DNA of 43,964 nucleotides from a virus, in IMG/VR virus record IMGVR_UViG_3300017971_000423, positions 1-43,964 of that record. One strand, given 5' to 3'. The notes beneath the pieces were generated by a model. It was not told where the DNA came from. It saw nothing but the letters and a program-made list of their open reading frames with translations, and did no database searches. Position 1 is the first letter of the stretch. Each line of letters begins with the position of its first letter. A program made the position numbers and the translations under genes. This document shows positions 34,686 through 40,309 of this stretch, in pieces.

Positions 34686-34953
34686 ATTCGTAGCCCACCT
34701 CCCTTGCACACCATTTTTCAAACCCTCTATCAAATTTTCTATAACAACCAGGGCTACAAAAAGCAGCACCAAAGTTTATAGAATAGATTGTTGTTCCAAA
34801 CTTCTTACACTGAGCACAGGGATGCTGCATTGTTCTACCATCCCCAGTTGTATCAAACTTCCATCGTCTGTAGCTTATTAGATCAACAAATTCATCTAAC
34901 AATCTTCCAGACGCATACTGCTGAGTACATTGCCATAGTGGAAACTCATTCAT
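34612..34953 (-). CDS. Zinc-finger-like protein
   Basis: Encodes 113 residues. A four-Cys arrangement is visible: CAQCKK (about 46-51), then FCSPGCYRKF (about 65-74), a zinc-ribbon-like pattern. The C-terminus is acidic. It is located between the Cas4-like nuclease and the resolvase and overlaps both (TAATG with the nuclease), so a DNA recombination accessory role is plausible. No family was recognised. Confidence 0.55.
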   Translation of the reverse strand: MNEFPLWQCTQQYASGRLLDEFVDLISYRRWKFDTTGDGRTMQHPCAQCKKFGTTIYSINFGAAFCSPGCYRKFDRGFEKWCAREVGYEYEKTNNSMEGVGEAEPEAEEFPNS

Positions 34954-35891
34954 TACACTACCTCCTTCAGTGGAATAAGATCATTCAGTGTATTCTTACT
35001 GAGCTTTGACATATAGGTTCTAAAGTAATGACAATGATCTGCAGTCTTACACCAATCCTCACACCTAGTTCTCTTAGCATATCTAATTTCTAAGTATCCT
35101 TTTGATATGTCTATTCCCTTTGCATCTTTAGCGCAGGCAATAGCCTCTCCCTTATGCTCGAACACCCTATAAGCACGACCAGAATCCTTAGACTTTAAGA
35201 CAGCGTATTTAACCCTGGCCCCATCAGAGAATCTTTCCCATCGTTCCTCACGAGTACACTCAGGCAGGTCATCATCTTCAACCTGTTCATTATCAACCAT
35301 TAACTGTACTCTTTCTCTCAGGAAATTCTCTGTATCTTCGAGCGTCCACATTGGTAAGGAGTACGCTACCACAGGGGCTTGAGGATAGGTGCTGGATCGT
35401 AAGGAGTTGCCCTCTTGCCAATCCTTATAGAAGCATAAGATGTTTAGGCTCTCCACATTGATGCCTCGTACAGCTAGTATGTATCTGTAAATGTTCTGCT
35501 GCTGCACCCATTCGGTAAGCTCAGGGTCAAAGACTATCTTCCAGGTCTTAGCAGTTTTAATATCCCACAGTTCCTTCTGATCATATAGAATATCAAATCT
35601 ACCAGTGATCAGTCTGCCCAGTACATCCAAAGAGATTGTGCGCTCACACATATATTTCTTGTCAAAGAAAGACATCGTCTTTAAGTTTTTCTCTGCCCTA
35701 TCATGTATCCCACTACCCATGAACGCAGCGATCTGCGACTTGACTGTAGGCACTACAAGATGTCCGTATCTCTTTTCTAGATGTACTATCCTAGGCGGAT
35801 TCAATAAGGTTGTTACTGAATAGTCACCCATGGAATGATAATGCTGACGCTCAACTTCTAATATATCTTTTAGTATTTTAATATTCTCCAT
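34953..35891 (-). CDS. PD-(D/E)XK nuclease, Cas4/RecB-like, with Cys cluster
   Basis: Encodes 312 residues from the ATG at 35891 (AAGGAGGA upstream). Nuclease motifs are H63 (GSGIHD), D100 (GRFD), D110 and K112 (WDIK), and Q132 to Y135 (QQNIY). The Cys set C212 plus C277, C281 and C287 near the end is typical for the iron-sulfur cluster of this type. In phages, such nucleases act in recombination or end processing, usually as 5'-3' or 3'-5' exonucleases. It is coupled to both neighbours by TAATG. Polarity cannot be read from sequence. Confidence 0.8.
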   Translation of the reverse strand: MENIKILKDILEVERQHYHSMGDYSVTTLLNPPRIVHLEKRYGHLVVPTVKSQIAAFMGSGIHDRAEKNLKTMSFFDKKYMCERTISLDVLGRLITGRFDILYDQKELWDIKTAKTWKIVFDPELTEWVQQQNIYRYILAVRGINVESLNILCFYKDWQEGNSLRSSTYPQAPVVAYSLPMWTLEDTENFLRERVQLMVDNEQVEDDDLPECTREERWERFSDGARVKYAVLKSKDSGRAYRVFEHKGEAIACAKDAKGIDISKGYLEIRYAKRTRCEDWCKTADHCHYFRTYMSKLSKNTLNDLIPLKEVV

Positions 35892-36103
35892 TAAATCCTC
35901 CTTGCTTTTTGTTCCCATGTTGGGATGTCAATCAATGAAAGATATATTTTACTAACATGGGACGCCTTATTGTATTCCAATATTATACCATAAATAATAT
36001 CTAGCAAGTCAGATGTATACTGATCTCCCTCTTCCCGTGCTAAATAATCTCTATGGTCTGCTGGTCCGAATAAAGTATCTAGTATCATTTCAGATTGATT
36101 CAC
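35891..36103 (-). CDS. Small acidic helical protein
   Basis: Encodes 70 residues from a GTG at 36103, chosen because GGGGG lies 9 bases upstream; a start at 36148 lacks a ribosome site. It is acidic, helical and contains no Cys. It overlaps the upstream gene by 14 bases and the nuclease gene by one base (TAATG). No family was recognised; an adaptor for the nuclease is only a guess. Confidence 0.5.
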   Translation of the reverse strand: MNQSEMILDTLFGPADHRDYLAREEGDQYTSDLLDIIYGIILEYNKASHVSKIYLSLIDIPTWEQKARRI

Positions 36104-36440
36104 AGTCAAAATCCCCCTTTGTTTTGAAGTAGTATAGCGTAGTATCAACTAAACTCTCAGCCATATCTTCTTTAGCTTGATTATTATAGTACATTACATC
36201 TTCCTCTCTCACTTTCTCAACCTCAATACCAAGTCTTTTTGCTTCAGCGATTGCTCTCTTGTAGTGCTCCTCGAACCACCAATCTGTGTTTATAAAATAC
36301 TTAACATCATGCGGGTCAAAGGGAATCCTAAATGGCATACCACCCTCACCAACACTCTTAAATAGATTGGGTTCCAGATAACCTACAATGCGATAACAAT
36401 CTCCGTTCCGTTGCCAATAAGGGCAGTCTTTACATTTCAT
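36090..36440 (-). CDS. Small protein with N-terminal Cys motif
   Basis: Encodes 116 residues from the ATG at 36440 (GAGGTAAA upstream). The N-terminus has C3, C6 and C15 (MKCKDCPYW, then DCYRI) and reads like a zinc-ribbon or Fe-S start, while the rest is charged and helical. A hydrophobic WWFEEHYKRAIAEA segment lies mid-protein. It lies between the exonuclease fusion and the small acidic gene. Function unknown. Confidence 0.55.
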   Translation of the reverse strand: MKCKDCPYWQRNGDCYRIVGYLEPNLFKSVGEGGMPFRIPFDPHDVKYFINTDWWFEEHYKRAIAEAKRLGIEVEKVREEDVMYYNNQAKEDMAESLVDTTLYYFKTKGDFDCESI

Positions 36441-36441
36441 T

Positions 36442-37350
36442 TTACCTCGCTGTTGGTACAACTAGCGTCTTAGATTTGGACTCAGAGACATCGCTATGCC
36501 GACTCCTGCCGACTGCTCCGCACTCGCACCTGAACGCTCTGTATTTACCCGAGTTCGTATAATAATATCCCTGCCAATTTAAATTGTCAGAGCCACAGTT
36601 CGGGCAAACTGTTTTGTCTGTGTCAATGTATAATCCCATATTGGGATGCGACTTAATCCACGGTCTCAACTTGGTATAGAGTTCCTCTAGTACAACTACA
36701 TCCTGCATACAGTACTCTGTTAGTTCTGCCAGAGCATTGCTATCCCCTGTTACCGAGCGCTTCCATAAGCTAAAGTTTGATTCACCTTTTCTAGCAATGT
36801 TCAAGAACGCTGCTAAAGAATCTAACTTATGGCTGGATGCTGCAAAGAATTTCTGAGCCTGCTTCAACGTATCCACAACTTGATACGGCTTAGGCGGAGG
36901 GAGATGTGCCTTTAAAAATCTAAGATTCATCTTCCTAACATCAAACTTGGCAGCGTTATGCGCTATCACTATGTCAGCCTCGTCCATTAAACTCCACATA
37001 GATTCCAGAATGGATGTATCATTTCTTTCAGTAGCCTCTGCTGTCGTAACTGTAGCGTGGTACACTCTAGAATCATACAGCCACTTAGCAGCCCAACATA
37101 ATACACTCCAATCTTTTACAATATTCTGTTCATGGATAGGACCTTTCTGAAACAAAGACCAAATATAACACTCCATTGGTGCGGTTTCAACATCAAATAG
37201 TAGAATCCGAGGCATCCCAGTAGCCTCACGAGCTTCTTGCCTAGCCCGTCTTACCGTCCGTCTAGACACCCCCAATGCGTCAGCAATCACAGCTGTCTGT
37301 TCATTAGGGTGGTCTCTGAGATATTCTTTTACCTGTTCTTTTTTATCCAT
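36442..37350 (-). CDS. HTH, 3'-5' exonuclease and zinc ribbon fusion protein
   Basis: Encodes 302 residues in three parts. Residues 16-43 are a helix-turn-helix (a VIADALGVSRRTVRRA motif). Residues 47-230 are an RNase H-like DEDD exonuclease, with D53 and E55 (LFDVET), N132 to D137 (HNAAKFD), and Y213 to D217 (YCMQD), in the order of the DnaQ/Pol I proofreading type. Residues 249-277 are a zinc ribbon (CPNC and CEC). The nuclease is expected to be active on ssDNA ends; the flanking DNA-binding elements suggest a sequence or structure preference. It has no polymerase domain. Confidence 0.75.
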   Translation of the reverse strand: MDKKEQVKEYLRDHPNEQTAVIADALGVSRRTVRRARQEAREATGMPRILLFDVETAPMECYIWSLFQKGPIHEQNIVKDWSVLCWAAKWLYDSRVYHATVTTAEATERNDTSILESMWSLMDEADIVIAHNAAKFDVRKMNLRFLKAHLPPPKPYQVVDTLKQAQKFFAASSHKLDSLAAFLNIARKGESNFSLWKRSVTGDSNALAELTEYCMQDVVVLEELYTKLRPWIKSHPNMGLYIDTDKTVCPNCGSDNLNWQGYYYTNSGKYRAFRCECGAVGRSRHSDVSESKSKTLVVPTAR

Positions 37351-37363
37351 AAATTCACCGCCT

Positions 37364-37573
37364 TTACTTTTTAGTGTCTATCTCTCTCCAACTTACTCTG
37401 TAGCTTCTTTTACGTGCATAATATGGACATGCGCCTCGATTTAATTTTCTAGGATCTTTATGCCCATGTACAAAGTCTGTATATGGTGCTTGTGGGCAAC
37501 CACAGAACTCAATATTGTGATCATCTCCACTAAAGAATCGGCAATTAAGACATACTGTTACATCATGATCCAT
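37364..37573 (-). CDS. Small Cys-cluster protein
   Basis: Encodes 69 residues with C8, C11, C24, C26 and C49 (VCLNC, FCGC, ACPYY), the pattern of a small metal-binding protein with a basic C-terminus. A GGAG site precedes the ATG. Similar small phage proteins are common, without assigned function. Likely zinc-binding; it may contact nucleic acid. Confidence 0.6.
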   Translation of the reverse strand: MDHDVTVCLNCRFFSGDDHNIEFCGCPQAPYTDFVHGHKDPRKLNRGACPYYARKRSYRVSWREIDTKK

Positions 37574-37586
37574 AATTTAATCTCCT

Positions 37587-37796
37587 TTACTTAGCATCTG
37601 TTATTGACTGCAGTTTTTTTATTAAATATTTTAAACACAGATCATGATTCCCGTGCTCCTCTTCCTGCATCGTGTCAGGTACAGAGGGCCAGTAGATTAC
37701 CCGTACCTTAATCGTATAATCTTTTGGGTAAAACATACCTCTAGGGTATTTAATCTTAACGCCACAGTCATCACATGTTACAAGTTTTTTCAGCAT
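37587..37796 (-). CDS. Small zinc-finger-like protein with structured leader
   Basis: Encodes 69 residues: TCDDC (about 7-11), a HGNHDLC segment (about 48-54), and a basic C-terminal helix. C8, C11, H and Cys give a C2HC-like site. The start has a near-perfect AGGAGG site at 37801-37806 that abuts the 3' arm of a folded RNA element in the leader, so expression may be controlled by that fold. Function unknown. Confidence 0.6.
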   Translation of the reverse strand: MLKKLVTCDDCGVKIKYPRGMFYPKDYTIKVRVIYWPSVPDTMQEEEHGNHDLCLKYLIKKLQSITDAK

Positions 37797-37800
37797 ATAT

Positions 37801-37905
37801 CCTCCTTATAGATTCGAGTTCTACACTTGGCCCCTCCCATCCACTTTCTTCTCGAACGCTCTCGCCAACATCGCAGTTTCGGATCCTCGAACTCGTCATC
37901 CTATA
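37801..37905 (-). ncRNA. Candidate structured leader RNA (5' UTR element)
   Basis: In the - strand RNA the arms at 37901-37905 and 37807-37811 pair (5 bp, TATAG with CTATA), then an internal loop, then 37889-37895 pairs with 37815-37821 (7 bp, CGAGTTC with GAACTCG). A third stem pairs 37864-37868 with 37827-37831. The 3' arm directly touches the Shine-Dalgarno of the gene at 37796, so folding could block translation. No known riboswitch class was recognised, and it is not a tRNA. The fold was derived by eye. Confidence 0.42.
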
Positions 37906-37940
37906 GCATATCTTGAAGTTATCATTCTATGTCCGTCAGG

Positions 37941-37965
37941 AAACTCTACCAGAACAGAGTTTTTT
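37941..37965 (+). terminator. Possible + strand intrinsic terminator within the spacer
   Basis: AAACTCT (37941-37947) pairs with AGAGTTT (37956-37962), followed by a run that makes six T in all. It would stop rightward transcription even though the surrounding genes run leftward. It shares its left arm with the 12-bp closing stem of the candidate RNA, so the two structures are mutually exclusive. Confidence 0.4.
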
Positions 37966-38021
37966 GTGCCGACCGAAAGCACAATGAGGTGCATGCCTTT
38001 ATATTTTGCTCTGGTAGAGTT
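37942..38021 (-). ncRNA. Candidate folded RNA with a 12-bp closing stem
   Basis: Positions 37942-37953 are perfectly complementary to 38010-38021 (12 bp). The enclosed 56 bases contain a second perfect 6-bp hairpin, TTGTGC (37964-37969) with GCACAA (37979-37984), and a weak AGG/CCT stem near 37987-37998. Such a closed multi-hairpin fold in an intergenic spacer suggests a functional RNA or a processed 3' end, or a DNA structure such as an origin. Strand is assumed from the neighbours. Confidence 0.4.
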
Positions 38022-38029
38022 GTTCCCCC

Positions 38030-38039
38030 ACCTATAGGT
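38030..38039. repeat. Perfect 10-base palindrome ACCTATAGGT
   Basis: A 10-base perfect palindrome at the 3' end of the ssDNA-binding-like gene, overlapping its stop. It may be a protein-binding site or part of the RNA structure region; function unknown. Confidence 0.3.
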
Positions 38040-38602
38040 TAGTCCTCCATTTCGGGAGGGTCCAGCGCATCCTCGAATGGGGTCACACCATCATGGATAT
38101 ATTTGTAGGCTTCCTCAGCTATCCTGTACAGCTCCCCCTCGGATACAACTTGATCAGCTTTCTTAGCAGCAAACTGAGAGTTGTGTTTCAATAGATCTAA
38201 TGCTAAGTAGATAGCTGCTGACCTATCATATGCCTCAGCGGTACGACCTTTCCATTCATAGGATGACGCCTTCCCCACGGCCCCACTACCTCCCTCTTTA
38301 GGCGTATAGTTTGTCTTAGCAGGAGCATCTCCCCTTGCTTTAGTAATATCTGTCGCAGTGGCTGGTGAAATGTTAGATACATTCCAGTAGTTACCCTTCT
38401 TAACCATGGCTACATTCAGTATTTCACCAACGCCAGTATTGGTGAGCACCTCAGACATCTCAGTGGTCTTGTCCTTGTTCTTCTGGTTAGCAAAGATCTT
38501 TTTAGACCAAGGCTCACCTGTTTTAATATCTGTACCTTCAATTAAGATTGCATCCTTGCTTCCAAGTTGGTCTGGTGTTGCGCTGCTGAATTTAATAATC
38601 AT
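38039..38602 (-). CDS. Putative single-stranded DNA-binding protein
   Basis: Encodes 187 residues. The N-terminal half is beta-rich and basic, with an OB-fold-like ending (KKGNYWNVSNISP, about 69-81). A flexible Lys/Gly linker follows, then a helical segment, and the C-terminus is acidic (DALDPPEMED), like the interaction tails of phage ssDNA-binding proteins. Location between polymerase and nuclease genes fits. No diagnostic signature was found, so this is a moderate call. A TAAGGAG site precedes the ATG. Confidence 0.5.
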   Translation of the reverse strand: MIIKFSSATPDQLGSKDAILIEGTDIKTGEPWSKKIFANQKNKDKTTEMSEVLTNTGVGEILNVAMVKKGNYWNVSNISPATATDITKARGDAPAKTNYTPKEGGSGAVGKASSYEWKGRTAEAYDRSAAIYLALDLLKHNSQFAAKKADQVVSEGELYRIAEEAYKYIHDGVTPFEDALDPPEMED

Positions 38603-38614
38603 AATATAATCTCC

Positions 38615-38779
38615 TTAGTTATATTTATTTAAACACTCTTTACAAATGTAAGTACCATCAGGCTGTATCTCCAGATTCTCTCGGAAGTTAGCCTCTTTAC
38701 ATACCGAACAAGATTCATCAGAACCAGTATCATATATGTCATCTAGATATTCCTCAGTATCAAATGTGTTTATATGCAT
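38615..38779 (-). CDS. Small CxxC/CxxC zinc-finger protein
   Basis: Encodes 54 residues. An AGGAGG site lies just before the ATG at 38779. The acidic N-terminus (EEYLDDIYD) is followed by a four-Cys finger (CSVC near 24-27, then CKEC near 46-49). The stop TAA merges with the AAGGAG ribosome site of the next gene, so the two are coupled. Likely a zinc-finger regulatory or DNA-binding protein; function unknown. Confidence 0.72.
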   Translation of the reverse strand: MHINTFDTEEYLDDIYDTGSDESCSVCKEANFRENLEIQPDGTYICKECLNKYN

Positions 38780-38788
38780 GTCCACCTC

Positions 38789-39181
38789 CTATCTAATATC
38801 TTCACGGCGATCAACGCCGTCAGTACCTACGTTACCACCAGACATTGAAGCTCCAGAAACTCCACCATCATCAGGATCTCCAATGGTTCCAGGTGTATGA
38901 ATCCCTCCACCACCGTCTCCGTCATCACCATCTCCAGGAGGAGTCGGAGGATCTACAGGTCCGTGTATACCACGCCCGCCAGCGTTACCATTATCAGAAT
39001 CATTACCCTGATTCCCTGGTCCTGTGTTTCCAGGAGGCCCATTACCATCAGGTCCATTACCAATACCACTGTTACCACCACCATGTCCATGACCATTACC
39101 CATCCCAGGCCCCTTAGCGTAGCATACTGTTACCGTCAATGCCATAATCATAATTGCAAGGCTCATAAATAGTTTTTTCAT
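38789..39181 (-). CDS. Exported Gly/Asn/Pro/Asp-rich low-complexity protein
   Basis: Encodes 130 residues. The signal peptide (MKK, then a hydrophobic core to about residue 20, ending CYA) leads into a mature chain almost wholly of Gly, Asn, Pro and Asp with irregular repeats (GPGNxG, GDDGDGG). It resembles collagen-like or silk-like spacers, although the Gly-X-Y register is not regular. An AAGGAG site precedes the ATG. Likely periplasmic or surface-exposed; function unknown. Confidence 0.6.
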   Translation of the reverse strand: MKKLFMSLAIMIMALTVTVCYAKGPGMGNGHGHGGGNSGIGNGPDGNGPPGNTGPGNQGNDSDNGNAGGRGIHGPVDPPTPPGDGDDGDGGGGIHTPGTIGDPDDGGVSGASMSGGNVGTDGVDRREDIR

Positions 39182-39209
39182 AGTTAATCTCCTTTTGTTT
39201 TTGCATAGA

Positions 39210-39422
39210 TTATTTATGCAATTTGGACTTTAATTTAAACTCTAGTGTATCCCAGTGCTCGTTTACTAATATCGGACCCACCTCCCTTCGATACCTATCA
39301 GCCAGTTCTAATCGTTTCTTATAGCGTGAACCCTTACCCTTGCAGGCGCTGTGGATTACAGCGACAAGGCACAGCATCAAAGCTGCAAGGATAAGGTTGA
39401 GTATGACCATCCAATCTATCAT
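39210..39422 (-). CDS. Small membrane protein
   Basis: Encodes 70 residues. One N-terminal transmembrane helix (about 4-24, Leu/Val/Met-rich) is followed by a basic, charged tail. It overlaps the upstream Cys protein by 4 bases (ATGA). The layout fits an inner-membrane protein such as an i-spanin-like or superinfection factor. No partner is identified in the immediate neighbourhood. Confidence 0.55.
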   Translation of the reverse strand: MIDWMVILNLILAALMLCLVAVIHSACKGKGSRYKKRLELADRYRREVGPILVNEHWDTLEFKLKSKLHK

Positions 39423-39631
39423 GCTGTCTCACCTCTGTACTTATAAGCACCAGCATTGTACACAGAGTCAGGTCTAATTAATGTAGTGCGGTACATATAA
39501 CACCGTGGGCAATGTCCACCAACTGCCCTCTTACCGCTAGGAAGTGTTGCCCCATTATGAGTATCATCAGCCATGTACCATACCTGTCCACATCCACCGC
39601 ACGTAACTTTAGTCATAAGTTTAAATCTCAT
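39419..39631 (-). CDS. Small zinc-ribbon protein
   Basis: Encodes 70 residues. TCGGCG (about 10-15) and HCPRC (about 40-44) form a clear zinc-ribbon of two CxxC pairs spaced about 30 residues apart. A GGAGGC site precedes the ATG at 39631; a later in-frame ATG (39613) is an alternative. It overlaps the sigma-factor gene end. Could regulate transcription; not assigned. Confidence 0.68.
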   Translation of the reverse strand: MRFKLMTKVTCGGCGQVWYMADDTHNGATLPSGKRAVGGHCPRCYMYRTTLIRPDSVYNAGAYKYRGETA

Positions 39632-40259
39632 ATAGTGCCTCCATTCTTTTTAGTATTCTTTTTCTATCTCTAATAATAGATTGATGACCGCAATTAAACT
39701 GAGATCCTAATTGCATATAAGTTTTTCTTTCTACTTTTTTATAGATCGTATACTCAAATACAGCACGCTCTCTAATGTTAAGGCTAAGCAGAAATTCCTT
39801 GAATGTGTCTGACCCTAAAATAGATTGCTGCATTACGATCTGTTCTGTGTCGATCGGATCGTGAAAAGCCTCAACAATAAAATCATATGATTCTCTATTA
39901 AACTTCTCACGCTTTCGTATAAAATCTATCATACGAGAATAGAGTTTATACCATGCCCAAGTTCTAAAGAGCTTATCTGTTGCTGGATCATATGTAGTAA
40001 TAGCCTCTAACAAAGCAACATAACCTTCTGACTCTAACTCAGACCGATCGTGATAATTAAATCTGCTAGCAACTAACTGAGGAAGATAACTAAACTCCTG
40101 AGCTAATTGGTTAGCTAATCCTGGTTCTGTTGTTATTGGATCATCAGTCGGCTCATCTATTAAACCGTCTTTAATTTTCTTATGGTAATAACAATATCTT
40201 TTACCACAGGAATTGCGATCACAATAACTGCCATCACTATGTTTCCATTTACATCCCAT
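39621..40259 (-). CDS. Sigma-70-like factor with N-terminal zinc knuckle
   Basis: Encodes 212 residues from the ATG at 40259 (GAGGGGG upstream); a longer in-frame start runs into the polymerase gene. C3, C13, C18, C23 and H26 form a likely zinc site. Residues about 68-118 (SELESEGYVALLEAI, then a RTWAWYKLYSRMIDFIRK stretch) match sigma-70 region 2, including the aromatic -10 recognition surface. Residues about 158-205 (LNIRERAVFEY, YMQLGSQF, then an RDRKRILKR helix) form a region 4-like HTH. It probably redirects host RNA polymerase to phage promoters. Confidence 0.78.
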   Translation of the reverse strand: MGCKWKHSDGSYCDRNSCGKRYCYYHKKIKDGLIDEPTDDPITTEPGLANQLAQEFSYLPQLVASRFNYHDRSELESEGYVALLEAITTYDPATDKLFRTWAWYKLYSRMIDFIRKREKFNRESYDFIVEAFHDPIDTEQIVMQQSILGSDTFKEFLLSLNIRERAVFEYTIYKKVERKTYMQLGSQFNCGHQSIIRDRKRILKRMEALYEI

Positions 40260-40309
40260 AAAATTACCCCCTCTATATATATTCCGTTTTTTTTTGCCTT
40301 TTTGTCCGC

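Noticed and set aside
37797-37930. Possible tRNA suggested by several TTCGAG/TTCGAA-like sequences
   Set aside because: No T-arm with a 5-bp stem around the loop, no acceptor stem and no CCA or matching D-arm could be built on either strand.
37900-38040. T7-like promoter suggested by CTATAGG sequences
   Set aside because: CTATAG also occurs inside coding genes (for example near 10444, 10457 and 15281), so it is not a diagnostic signal, and no single-subunit RNA polymerase is in the window.
38845-39172. Two + strand frames opposite the Gly-rich exported gene
   Set aside because: They are antisense products of the repetitive sequence and lack ribosome sites; the - strand frame has a signal peptide and an AAGGAG site.
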